DNA of 64,000 bases from the NCBI RefSeq assembly GCF_007655135.1, contig NC_045130.1:31430605-31494604 (forward strand), written 5' to 3'. Positions 1 through 12,095 of the stretch are shown here, one piece after another. The notes under the pieces were generated by a model, which searched no databases, was not told the origin of the DNA, and saw only the letters and a program-made list of their open reading frames with translations. The stretch comes from Punica granatum. Taxonomy: Eukaryota; Streptophyta; Magnoliopsida; Myrtales; Lythraceae. Position 1 is the first letter of the stretch. Each line of letters opens with the position of its first letter. A program made the position numbers and the translations under genes.

Positions 1-812
1 GCAGCGATGGCGAGAATATCAGCACAAGAGACGACCCCGGGGCATTTGCTCTCCACCAATGCCTTGGCCTTTGTTACGGTCTCGAATCCCTCAGCCCTCA
101 GGTCCTTGTTGTCCACTGCATCCCTTTCTGCCAATTCCTTGCTCCCTTGCTTTGTGGCTATCAGTACTGATCCATCACACCCCTATTAACAATTTTGCCA
201 ATAAGTATATAAATAAATAAGATGATCATTGATCATACGACGTTCCCCTCAGAAGTGATGTGGAATTCCGACTGAAATTTAAATTCGACGAAAATCCATT
301 GAATAATAGTCATTACAATAGTGGTTCTAACTCAGGAGTGTATACCAATGCATTTCTCATATGCAATCATCCAAAACTTGGTCACGAGACAAGCCTCGGT
401 CGAGATCTACTAGAAGTGACATACACCCCGCTAATATATCATCATTTGACATATCTAGCATGGAAATAGGCTCGATATAAATTTCAAAGGAGACGTTAAG
501 GAGGTGCATGATATATACTTCGACGAAGCAGTCATGGAAGAAGAGGCGAATGGTGGCGGGGCCGGAGACAGGAGCATTCTTGTACTGTTGGTTCGTCACG
601 GAAGCCACCAACTGCTCCACCTGAGGGCACGTCCTCGCGTAGTAACCATACGACAACTGTCTGTGACGCTGTTGTGTGGTGTTGGTGCCTGGCTTCGAGA
701 GCCCGGTCGGGAAATGCGAGGTGAGGATGATGACATTAAAGGTGAGGAGGCAACCGAAGAAGAGGTTAGAGGCAAAAGAAGCTGGTAGAGAAGAAGAAGA
801 AGAGGAAAGCAT
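1..812 (-). CDS. Class III peroxidase, 5' part (cut by window edge)
   Basis: Secreted haem peroxidase (class III, EC 1.11.1.7) of the plant cell wall or apoplast, which uses H2O2 to oxidise phenolics such as lignin precursors. Exon 1 is 812-519 (98 codons). Its start was chosen because a hydrophobic signal-peptide-like stretch follows it and the family core begins at about residue 50 with SYGYYARTCPQ. The distal haem site RLFFHDCFVE, with the catalytic Arg and His, ends exon 1. A 336-bp intron (GT at 518-517, AG at 184-183) follows in phase 0, and exon 2 (from 182 downward) resumes GCDGSVL, the Ca2+-binding loop, then PGVVSCADILA. About 158 residues are visible of the roughly 330 usual for the family. 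The proximal His, the remaining exons and the stop lie beyond position 1. Frame and splice sites look intact. The family is certain; the isozyme and physiological substrate cannot be told. Confidence 0.93.
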
Positions 813-2287
813 GGTTTTGTGTTCTCTTGTGGGCAGCTTAGGGACAAAAATTTGGAACAGTGAGTGTGGTGTTGGGGAGGAAAATGGGTGGGTGTTTTTG
901 GTTTTTAGGGACCAGGTGAGTGGGGGTGAGAAGGGTGGTTGTGGGGACAGATTGCCATGTAGAATAAAGGTGAGAATCAAGGACCCGTGAATAAGCTCAA
1001 AATAGAATAAAAAGAAAAAAAAAAGAAAGGGAAAATTGATTTTCTACCTAACTCAATACTAGGAAACATAAAAATAGAAAGGAGAGAAAAAGTTGAGGAC
1101 GAGCTTACCACGTTATAATGGTACTCGTTCTCAATACGGATTAAGAGGTCATGGATTCAATTTTTATAGTAAGTGGGATTCCACGTATACCTGTTTGGAA
1201 GAGTGCCGAATTAAACTGAGAAGAAAGTACAATGAAGACTAAGTTATGACGTGATAAAACTCTTGTACTTGGGAAAACATCGACGGACTAGAGAGGAAGA
1301 TCCCATTGTTGATATAGCTTGAGATTACAGACCTTCAAGATAACACTCGCATTTCCCTACTTTTATTACAAGATCCAATCCGAACAAAATTTCATAGTCC
1401 TCTCAATTCTCATGACTCTCACACTCTATGAAAACTTCTTAAGTGTAAATCCAAGAATTCTCAAAAAGATCTAACGTGATTCTTACACATCATGTTATTA
1501 TGAACCAAGATCGATTCCCATCTCGTGTATATATACAGATCTTAACCCCCAAAAATATATGAAAATATCCTAAAAAACCAGTAGAACATTTTCCATTTGA
1601 AATTCATTGAAATTATTCTTGATATTGCTATTCATCCACTTTTTAGTTCTGACCGCGGTCAAGGTTCCAAGACCATGATCAGCGGTCATCTTTTAGTCTC
1701 GAGGCCACTGTGACTGCGTTTCCGCGCCGGTCTTGACTCCTCGAAGCAGCTCCTCGGCTTCCTCGGGTTGTTTTCTATCTGGTTTCCTCTGAAGCTTTAC
1801 CAACTGAATACGAGACATCTCATACAAATCTCTTTGAGTACCAACAGATCCTCAGGCCTAGCTGGTTTAATTCTCCGTTCAACAAGGAGGGAGTCCTTAT
1901 GAAGTCAATGCCCACAACGTCCAGGCATGAATTTCAGCACAACTGTGGGGGACGGACTTAGCTGTCTCATCGAGAAGGTTTGCATGAGGGCTTTCTTGGG
2001 TCTGATTGGGAGTGGACGCCGGGTCTAGTAAATCAAATGACATATGAAATGTGCATTTTTTTTTAATATAACGAGAGTGTTCAGGTTTCACCCTACTAAT
2101 CTCACGGTCCACATGAACACCCTACAAGTTCACGGAACAGGTAAATCCGGCCACAGGCCTTGCAGGTGACCCAATATAGAGTATTTTCCTGCATTGGCAT
2201 TCGGGACGTGATTTAAAACTGGAACATAAATGTGCATGTTTTGATTACAAGAGAGATAAAAGTGTGCATATTTAAATACGTGAAATG

Positions 2288-2318
<31 letters not shown>

Positions 2319-4560
2319 TATAAAAAGGAGAAAGAACACGTGAATTATGCTAACATTAGTTAAATCTGGATAACTTTTACTAGTAAGCTAACGGCACGAG
2401 TGAGAGACATTCGAATTGTTGACATTATTTAGTAGGATGAAGTGTCAATGCCAATTAACCAATAACTGCCCAATAATCCTTGAATTTCTGGGGCCTAGTG
2501 AGGGGTCGATCGAATCATGACACATCGGAATATAAGTCAATGATGGAAGTCGACAAAATATATAAACGTGTGAGCGAATCGAAATTATGTATATAAGTTA
2601 GCCGTCATTGGAGAATCGATTCACGGGGGAATAACAAATATGCAAATGCAATTGCATTCATTTACATGTGATTTATCAAGTTCGACAAAAAGCTGTCACC
2701 GGATTGACCCCGATGCAAGAATAACTGGAGCAGTCTTGTCTGTGATTTTTTTTTTAAATTTTCCATAGTAGCGAAGATTTTTATTATTATTTAAAAAAGA
2801 ATATAAATAATTATCGATAATTATATGACCACAAGAAACATAAGAGAGATCATCAAGATTATCAGAAACAAATAGGCCATAATGGCTTTAGGCTTCAGGC
2901 ACGGAGTAGTAAGCCCCAATGTCCAATTTTGACCTTTCGCCAACTGCAAAGATGCTGTAAAGACGGAGAAAAGAATCCAACACGAAGTTTTGTTTAGTTA
3001 GAAAGCCGTATTCTCGCTTATTCTAATACTATTTTTAAGATTAATCTTATCAAAATCATAAAAGTTATAAAAGAATTGATTGGGTGCATTGACACTTAGC
3101 ATCAACACTCACGGTACATTTTCGTATCTTTTTATTTTCATTTTATTGTTCTCTATTAGATCAATGGATCTCCATTCGTCAGGAAAAAAAAAGTGAATAG
3201 ATCTCCCTTACAAAAGAAAATAATTATTGTATGGTAGAACAGCCGGACATAGATAAAGTACGATAGAATAGGATCATGAACATATGATGACTTTGAAGGT
3301 CAAAATGAGAACAGTATGAGACAATTACAATGAAAATCTTCAAATTGAATGATACGCCAATAGATTACTAATAAATATATAACTGAGGGGATGCATGCTC
3401 AGTGATTGGAGAAGAATAAAATGATTATCAATGGACCATACGACGGAGAGCCCCCCCCTTTTTATTTATTTAATTTGTTTATTTATTTATTTATCTTTCT
3501 TTTGGATTAGGAAGTTTGTTCATCCACTTCCCATATAACTCCACAACATGCATAAAATCGGGCCGTATCTCTATACATATTCGTGATCAATGTATTTTTT
3601 CTAGAAGGCAGGATATCTCTAAATTCACAATCGATGTGCTTTTTCAGGAATGAGCAATCACAAGTGAGAATGACCTTCAAAAATGTTTGTACTGGGTGGA
3701 GTGCCCAAATTAGCGCAAAGAGAAAGTACTACGTGAATGCACGACATGTGCACAGGAGCGGGGGGCATCGCCATTCACTCACCATCATTAAATTCTCCCC
3801 GTGGACCTCAGAAAATTGGCTTAATTTAATTGCCCATGTTGAGTTCAGTCGCGCAGTGGGGAACGCAAAAGCCATTTTGTGTGAGTCCAATAAAAAGGTT
3901 GCACGACAAGATTTACCCAAAAAAGAAAAAAAGAAAAAAAGGTTGTACGACAATGGACCACTACCAATCACTATTGTTGCTAGAAAGAAAGAAAGCCTTT
4001 GTTAAATATTCCAAGATCAGCTTTCTCACGACAACAAAGTAATTTATTAGCAATCAAGTGATTAATTTTAGTTGCTGAAAAGTCATATTTATCAACTAAA
4101 ATATGTTTCAACCATAGAATATCTAGTTATTAATTTCTTTAACCACTAAACTGTTACAATATTCCTTTAACTACTAAATTGTTACAATTAAAATGCAATC
4201 AAATTATTTTAGATTGTATTTTGTACTTTAACAACTGAAATTATAGCTGCTAAAGAGCTTATTAATTGCTTAATGAATTCATTTACAACTATATTTTTCA
4301 CTTTACTGAGAGTTAAAATGCAGTAGATCTATATGGGAGCGAAGTGTATGGTCTGATGAAAGTGAGGTGTCAAAGCCCTTGTCAATTGGTGAGCAATGGC
4401 AGTCCACTCACTATCCAACCCTAATAAATATATAACTCCTTTCCTTGTGAACCCTTTTCAATGTCAGTAAACTTTTGAGTTTGGTTTCAAGGATGTGATA
4501 ATCAACTGACAATTTGAGAGGCCTTAAGGAACTAATATAAGTAATCTAAAGGCAATTATT
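813..4560. other. AT-rich intergenic DNA, no gene recognised
   Basis: Stretch upstream of the peroxidase. I translated and inspected the longer frames (for example 1897-2112 and 3583-4042) and recognise no protein family in them. There is a TA-rich microsatellite near 2288-2320, a tRNA-like B-box patch near 1145-1160 that could be an old SINE, and AT-rich intergenic sequence elsewhere. The first few hundred bases above 812 should contain the peroxidase promoter, but I see no decisive TATA element. Confidence 0.5.
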
Positions 4561-4564
4561 ACCG

Positions 4565-4712
4565 AAGAAGGCGCTTAGTATAATGTACAACTCATTCATT
4601 TGAAATCAAGAGATTTTGAATTCGTTTCTCTTCGGTGATACTTCCTATGTCAATTTTATCTTTTCTAATACCTATGTTCCATGAATCTCTCTAATAATTA
4701 GAAAAAAAGGCT
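4565..4712 (+). repeat. SINE-like repeat (weak)
   Basis: A B-box-like patch (AGAGATTTTGAATTCG near 4609) is followed by a T-rich tail region containing CATGAATCTCTCTAAT and a short A-run ending near 4710. The order and wording match the repeat at 59225-59372, whose tail has CGTGAATCTCTTTTACGACT before its A-run. This suggests two diverged copies of one tRNA-derived SINE family. No clear target duplication was found. Confidence 0.35.
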
Positions 4713-7479
4713 ATTACCAATGTCATGCTCATAATCTCACATAGGTTGTGTAGGCGAAGATATATGTGATTTATTTATATGTAAGCCAACAACTTCATTA
4801 AAAGCTAGGAGTAATGTTGCACACTCCGAATTCGGCAAAGCCGAATGTCTCACAAATGGCATTTTTGCTACTAATGAAAAAAGCAGGGGCAATTTGTACC
4901 CGAGTAACATTTGGAGGAAATTTAATTTCCCTAAAGCCTAGTATATTTGGATGATTGGGTTGTGATTCATGCATATGATATCAGAATCAACCATAGTCCA
5001 CAACCATGGGAATCTAGGTGGGTCGTGTTGGAGGTTTGCCCAAGAGCCTGGATTGGTGGGAAATTGTGCTACTAATAAATACACTTTTGAATGATGAGCC
5101 CATACTTGGTTACTGTTAGTATCACAATTATAATAATCGTAGGACGTTGTTAATTACAATCATAGGACGTTGTTAGAGTCTATCTTTTTATAACGAGCCC
5201 TACATTTTAGGATCGCAATTTACTTTATCATGTCCGGAAGGTAAGCGATAGCTTATTGTTTGCATCTCACATTTTATTAGATTAAATGAGGATATCTGAT
5301 ATATCCCTTGAGAGATGAAGAGAATTTTCGAACTAGTGCAGCAACTTTGTGTGAGATCTTACTATCTATTTTACTCAATATATACTGCTATCAAAGTTAA
5401 CGATGAATCCGATTTAATTCAGATCTAGAATCACATTATCTATTACCCTTAACATCCTTCCATATATACCTCTACTTAGGCCCCAAAGTAGGATCCTTTT
5501 TTTGACTTGTAAGCATCTCATCACATCAATGCACAAATCAAAAGTTATCGAGACTAGAGCATCTTTTCTCGTTATATATATATATATATATATATGTTGT
5601 GCGTATTTATATATTCTCGTTGTTGCATTCACAGGCGTGCTTTGTTTCTTTCAATCTTAACAGAAAATTGGAGTTTTGTGCAGTACAAGATAGATGGAGA
5701 GCTTCAAAGTCCAAGTGATGGGCTGTCGAAATGCTCGAAAACCTATAATTAGTCCAAGAAGAAGCAAAATCTTTTTTTTTTCTTTTCGATCGGTGGATTT
5801 TTTTTCCTCGGTGGAAGAAAGAAACAAACTTTGAGATAAGAAAACAAAGATCAGTTTGTCATTATTAATGGAGACAACAACATCTATATGTAAAACTGCT
5901 TTTGAATGTGTGTTTATTTTCTTGCCGATAAAAAAGTGTTCATAATTTATTGAATTATATTTCATTGTCGTGTTGGATTGAGGACAAATTAATTGTCATC
6001 AACATCCAAGGAATCTCCACAATTAAGCAGTGAGCTTGTCCTCATTATTAAAATCTAAAAAACTAGGGACGTGAATTGATTGAACTGATTCGGCAATTAT
6101 TTCTCTTAAAGATATTACGTTCGAGTATTATAAATGAAAAAAAAATGTACTTAGAGATTTTTACCATTCAGTGAGCTAAATTGGTTAAATCTTAGCTTAA
6201 TTAGGAGTTATTGGACTTTCGAATACCAAGTGGTATATACTGATCGAAAATCTGCATGTCTATATATATATATATATATATATATTAATATTCTGATTGA
6301 CAATTGGTTTAATTGAAGATATTGGATATTTACATGTGAATGAATCTCTTCTGTCATGTTGGATACGGAGGAGAAAAGGACACAAACAAAATCACCTTAC
6401 ATAATTGAAATGTCAGTGAGTCTTCCATCGATTGAGTTCTCAGAGAGGGGCCATCATCGCCGCCAATGCAACAAGTTTTTGTTCAAAAATTATTAAAAGC
6501 CTTTATTCAATCTTTTAGAAACCCAACAAATAAAGAGAAATAGATCCTCCAATTATTAGATAATATTAGGCACAAGTCCCGTGTCTTGCCGAGGGGTGAA
6601 ACAGCTGATTCGATCAACAATTAGTTGAAAATATTAACTTAATTTTATAATATTTGGTCTAATCCAAGAGTATTAATTGTTTCCAAACTTTACGTAATTG
6701 TTCAAGGAATAAATTATATCTATAGCATGATCAATCTCAACATAATAAAATAATCAATAATTAAAATTTTGGTATTAAAGCACGTGCAAATAAATTGTAA
6801 TGAAGAGTAAATATGTAAGAAAAGAAAGATCCTTAAATTAAATCAAATTAGATTTCTAACTTAACCGATATCATCATACTTTTAAAATTTCATGAGCCTT
6901 TGTTCTTGAAAAATTGAGGATAGTTTCGTTACATTTGAAAATTATAACCATTTGTATACATTATAAAACTTTTTTACTATCTTTATTATTAGCCGACTTA
7001 CCACATACTTTATTTATCTTATGTCATACTTCATATGATAGGTTACACTCATATTATTTAAAGTTCAGCCAATAGATAATTAATAAATAGTTATAAAAAT
7101 ATTTTATGATATAAGTGATAAATTTAAAATTTTCTCCTTTAGAATGCTAGAAGAAACTGGAGCTTGAAGGAGTTAGGTAATCATTAATGATAAACATATC
7201 ATTTATAATAAATATAAAAAAATATGGATGATGTATTTGCATGTCAACATTGTGAAAGTAATTTTATTTAGTCATTAAAAAAAGCTAATAAATTTATTAC
7301 ATTACACGTTATATCATTGTTTATATTCAATAGAGAATATTTGAGTTATGGCTATATTTATCTAAAATTTAATCCATTTTAATTTTATTTAAGTTAGTAA
7401 AATGTCATGCATCGAGAATATGAATAATTAAAATGATTAAACTATTTTTCATTAAAAAAGAAAAGAAAATTAGAGTGCA
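4713..7479. other. AT-rich intergenic DNA with TA microsatellites
   Basis: No coding sequence recognised on either strand. Two TA dinucleotide tracts are visible near 5574-5595 and 6260-6285. The rest is very AT-rich, with long A/T runs, and contains no open frame resembling a known family. Confidence 0.5.
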
Positions 7480-7680
7480 ATCCTTGGATGAGGATGCCGG
7501 CTTTAGGGGCCTTAACAACGACGTCGGAGTTATCAACCTGGACACGGACGTGATCGCGGCAGTAGACTGCAGTGACGATGCCTCCCTCCTTGATTGTTAA
7601 GACCAGCTTCACTTATGGTTCTCTCTCATTATAATTGACATGGCCACCTTCTTGTTAATCCCCACCAGTGTCATTCTGGC
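7480..7680 (-). pseudogene. Potato inhibitor I (protease inhibitor I13) pseudogene
   Basis: Read on the minus strand from an acceptor-like CAG (7683-7681), the sequence gives TLVGINKKVAMSIIMRENHK. After a one-base frame change near 7610-7613 it gives LVLTIKEGG, then VTAVYCRDHVRVQVDNSDVV and VKAPKAG. This is the order and spacing of the small serine-protease inhibitors of the potato inhibitor I family: the LVG...A..I..EN helix, the variable reactive loop, then the conserved RVRVxVD...VV..P..G strand. In the original frame a TGA follows HK, so the inhibitor is broken. There is also no stop after the usual C-terminal Gly. No first exon was identified upstream. It is an isolated relic in AT-rich DNA; its base composition (GC-richer than its surroundings) fits a former gene. 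Confidence 0.7.
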
Positions 7681-8182
7681 CTGTCAAAATTTTAATGCAT
7701 GAAAATCAAATATTGTAATCGTCAGCCGCAAATTTTTTTTTTAAAACTTTCCTCTTTATTGTGTTGGGGATTTTATTATTAATAAAAACGAGTAAAAAGC
7801 TAATTGCTCAAGAGAAAAATCATAAGAACATGAATATTAGAGAATCCTCAAAGTTTTTTTTTTGGGGTTAAAATACGGGGTCAAATGCCGAAGAATCCTC
7901 AAAGTTAATTATAAAGGGAAAGCATTCACCCAAAAAAATATAAAGGGAAAATCTATGTGAAATAAATATATCAGGTTACTCATAATATAATGGTGTGCAT
8001 CCTGCTATTCGAAAGCCAATGGTACTAAATTAACTTAGTCCGAACTAGATCAACCCACTAGCTAGCTAAGGGATAGACCTTTCCTAATTATGAATTTTCT
8101 TAATTTGCAAGACTTGAATATGAATTCTTGTTTAAAAAGAATAAGTGCTGAATACTTATACCAACTCATGTCGGTTGTAAGT
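7681..8182. other. Intergenic, nothing recognised
   Basis: AT-rich DNA between the inhibitor pseudogene and the long repeat block. It includes short poly-T/poly-A runs, and I can see no family match or repeat structure. Confidence 0.5.
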
Positions 8183-10499
8183 TGTCAGTACCCCATTTTG
8201 GTCCACCGGCTCCAAAGACAAAAATGTCGGACCGAGGCTCAGGCTACTACTCATGACTTGGCAACCAGGAGCGAACGTTCGGACATGAGGGCACGAACTA
8301 CGGAAGAGAAACAGGAATCGCTAGAAAAGTACAGAAGGGCAATCGGAAGAATGGACGAACAAGGAACCCCGAAAACAGTAGAAGCCGGCACTATAGCACT
8401 ATTCATCGACAAATCGCCAGAGCATCAGAAAATATCCAATATGGGATTCTAAAAATCCCTCTTGGTACCAAAATGACCAATGGCACCTCCAAGGGAATTT
8501 CAGAAGCCTCATTCTTAAGCCGGGACACTCCTGAACATTTGCATACGCCTTCCTGAAGGGGCTCCCGGGACGCCCGATCCGCGGACAGGTAAACGACACC
8601 CGAAAACAGGCTTGCACACACCCAAGAACCACCAGGACCATGGAACAGGATTTAGACTGTTTTTCGGGGTTCATCTTGGTCTCCCGAGTGGATCCCGACC
8701 GGAAAAAAAAGGGACTATTTTCAACAGAAAGACATAATCGGAGACCCTTTTAACAAATCGTTAGTGTACGAAATTTGCGCCAATCAATCCCAGGGACCTC
8801 AAGGGCTTGGGTGATAAACCTCGATCGCATTGCATAATCCATTTAGGTTTTCCGAGTACCATTCTAGTAACAAAAGGGCCCCTTTCACGGGGAATCTTGT
8901 GTTCAGAGCTCATTCGGGAAAATGTTGACATCCGAGCTTTGAACTACCCACTCCCAACAACCCCCAGGGCCTAGGAAATCATTTCGATTCGGACTAAGCA
9001 AGTCGTACCGATCTCCCAAGTGACGTTTCAACGGTCACGAACGCCTCCCGACAAGCTTTCGGGACTCATTTTTGACAAACGGAGATCACAGTGGTCTCTG
9101 AACACATTAGAACACTCGGGAAACACTGAGAAAGCCCCGATCACGGATTCCTAGGTCATCTTCGGTTATCGATCCCCAGCTGTGGTCGGCGAGTAAACCG
9201 TTTCACTCAATGCGAAAAATACACCGGTGCGAGCCTTATAATACGCAAAAGTGCAAATAGGCGTCAAAAGGGGACAACTTTGCTCCGATCATCCAAACGG
9301 AGCAAAACCGGCTTTCGAGTCCCCGAGTCATCCGAGCATTCGCTTTCAAGAAGCATGTCAATATTAGGCTCATTAAAACCGTATTCGCGCACACATTGAT
9401 AATTCGTCGTTCAAACGAAACACGGAGATCGAACGCACGATCAATCGAGCCCCGAGCTTCTTCCGGCTTTCTTCCTAGTCAAGTGGGACCCTTGAGCTAG
9501 CTAAGCCAAGCCAAGCCAAGCCAAGCCTCAAGCCATGGCTCTATTCTAGAGTTGAGCCAAATGAGCCACCACCATACATTTCAAAATATGTCTTACACAC
9601 TTCCCATTCATCTTTCCATCCATCAACTCTCATTTTCCTTCTCTTCCTTTCCCCACACCCAACAAGACAACTTCCCCACCCTAATCTTCCCTCCAAAATT
9701 CGAAACCCCTAAGCACCCCCTCTAATTGCACTTAAACTCACTAATTTGGCTCATTAAGGCATCCTATAAGTGCCTAATTGCAAGACACTTTAATCACGAC
9801 TCCTCTTGCACTCTCTCTCTAGCTTTCTCACTCAAAAACTCTCTCAAATTCCTCTCAAACTCCAACACTTCGTTCAGCCCAAGCACAGCCCGGTTCAAGG
9901 CCAAAATTGCCGGAAAACTCAACCGTTTTCCGGCGACCGCCACTCAACCCGAACCAAACTTGACCAAACTTCATATCCCACACGTACTTGACCTCCCGAG
10001 TCCATTTCCGGTGTTAGTTTCTGCATTTGAAGCTTCCAGCATGCAGATTCAGAATAGTCCAGAATCGGGTCTCTAGGCACTTTCCCGGTTCCTAGGCGAG
10101 TCCTGGCCCCCCGAATTTGCCCGAGCCTTGACCAAACTTCTTACTCCACATGTTTTCGATCTTCTAAATCCATTTTCGAACTTAGTTTTAGCATTTGAAG
10201 TCTCCAACACACCGTTTCAGCAAGTAACATAAACAGTACAGAAATGGGTTTCCATAGCCACCCCGGGGTCCTCGGCACGCCATTTCTTCCCACGACCATG
10301 GAGAGTCATGCCATCACTTCCTAGGGGTTCCTCATGACCGTCACTCTTCCTCGTGACAAGGGGGTCGCGTGTCGAGAGCCGTTCAACCGTGCACCACTGC
10401 CTTTTCTCTCTTTTCTCCCTTCACAGATTTTTCCAATTTTTTCCCGGTTTTCTTTGCATCTTTTAGGAACATTGACATGTCCAATCCTCATGAAACTAC

Positions 10500-11110
10500 T
10501 GCAGGAATGATCCTCACTCAGTTAGAAGTCCAATGCCACCGACCTTACATCAAAAGACTACCGGGAGCCTCCCGTAGAGTCATTTCTTCATCGGGTGCCA
10601 GTCGGGTTTGTTCCTCTGATTTTCTTTTCTAACCCGAACTTTGTAGGAACGTACAGGTCAGCTCGGGTTGAATCTCGTTACAAGACCTATCACCGTGATT
10701 TTCACTCAGTTAGGAGTCCAATGCCACCAACCTTGCATCAAAAGACCACCGGGAACCTCCCGTAGAGTCGTTTCTTCATCGGGTGCCAGTCGGGTTTGTT
10801 CCTCTGGTTTTCTTTTCTAACCCAAAATTTGCAGGAACGTACAGGTTAGTTCGGGTTGAATCTCGCTACGAGCCACCTATCACCATGATCTTCACTCAGT
10901 TAGGAGTCCAATGCCACCAACCTTGTGCCAAAAGACCACCGGGAGCCTCCTGTAGATCCATTTCTTCATCGGGTGCCAGTCGGATTTGTTTCGTCCCGAC
11001 TGGGTCTGTCATTTTTTACTAACCCGATTTTGTTTTTGATTTCCGAAACATCTACGCATGCTCTCCTCCCGAAACAACCACAGGCGTGATCCTTAATCTC
11101 TTGGGAATCC
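10500..11110 (+). repeat. Tandem array, about 190-bp unit, 3-4 copies
   Basis: The motif CACTCAGTTAG(A/G)AGTCCAATG, followed by a CCACC(G/A)ACCTT segment, AAAAGAC.ACCGGGA.CCTCC and TCATCGGGTGCCAGTCGG, recurs with unit starts near 10509, 10697 and 10887 (spacing 188 and 190 bp). A fourth, heavily diverged unit begins near 11088. The first three copies are closely alike. Short in-frame readings across the array are by-products of the repeat. It lies inside the putative LTR. Confidence 0.85.
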
Positions 11111-11439
11111 AACGCAACTGGCCCCGCACAAAAATTCTATCCCGATCAACCGGTACAGCCCCGACAAGCCAGACTGCCAGTCGACCCCACTGCACCAGTT
11201 CGGGTCTGTTCGTTCCAGCCGAGTCTCCCTACTCCCTTTGCCACTTCTCCGACTCTTTCTTCGTGTTCCGAGGCTAGGTAAAACTCCTCTACCACTTGGG
11301 GAAGTTAGGTTCTCGATATTTGCTTGTTATGGAGTGATAAGATGAATAACACTCATTTGCATGCAAGTTCCGACCTTTATTCGTTTCCATGCATATTTCT
11401 GTCGTTTGTTACGCTTGAATATTGTTCTAGCATGTATAT

Positions 11440-12095
11440 CATGGCACGAAATAACCGAAGGCGAGGTAAGAGAGACCACCTTAACCTCGTTCGAACCATT
11501 GAAGCTCACGGCTAAGCCCCGAGGAAAGGATCCGAGTGCCTCCTTGGTTCATCCGGGGCCAACATGACCTCCCTTTCCCCGAAATTGGTTGGTTCATGCA
11601 TTTTATGTTCGCTCATCATATATTACACGCTAGCATGACGGGAAACGACTAAAGTCGAGGTGGGAGAGATCGTCTTGGCCATGTTTGAACCATGGAAACT
11701 CACGGCCTAGTCCCAAGGGAGGGTCCCGTGAGTTCCTCTTGGCTCATCTGAGGCCACCATGGCCTCTCCCTCCTCGAAATAAGATGGTTCTCGTATTGTC
11801 TTCCCTCCACAATTTGTTATTGAATGAGCTGATGCCACCTTATTGTTTTCTTTAAATACGACGTTTGTGTTTGTATTATGTGTTTGTTTGCACAATCAAG
11901 ACCATCGCGGTATCGGCTTCATAAAATGAATGTTATTGACGTGCTTGACGTGCTATGCATGCAAGAAATGGCTCGAATCGACGTAAGAGACCACCCACGA
12001 TCCAAGGCGGGTCAAGGAGACCTCTCTGCCTAGTCCTTTGGAAGATGGCCGAGTGCTCCTTGACCCCTCCCATGTCTAGGATGGTCTCCTTCTTC
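11440..12095 (+). repeat. Second diverged tandem array in the putative LTR
   Basis: Three diverged units share GA(G/C)GT(A/G)(A/G)GAGA(C/T), CTCACGGC(C)TA(A/G)(G/T)CCC and a C-rich end. They start near 11462, 11657 and 11978, with spacing of about 195 and then 320 bp. The array is older and noisier than the 190-bp array just upstream and has a different unit sequence. Confidence 0.55.

Noticed and set aside
3583..4042. A 140-codon open frame
   Set aside because: No recognisable domain, overlapping open frames on both strands, and no splice or promoter support.
10369..11280. Small proteins encoded in the 190-bp tandem array
   Set aside because: The frames recur only because the DNA unit repeats; there is no start context or similarity to known proteins.
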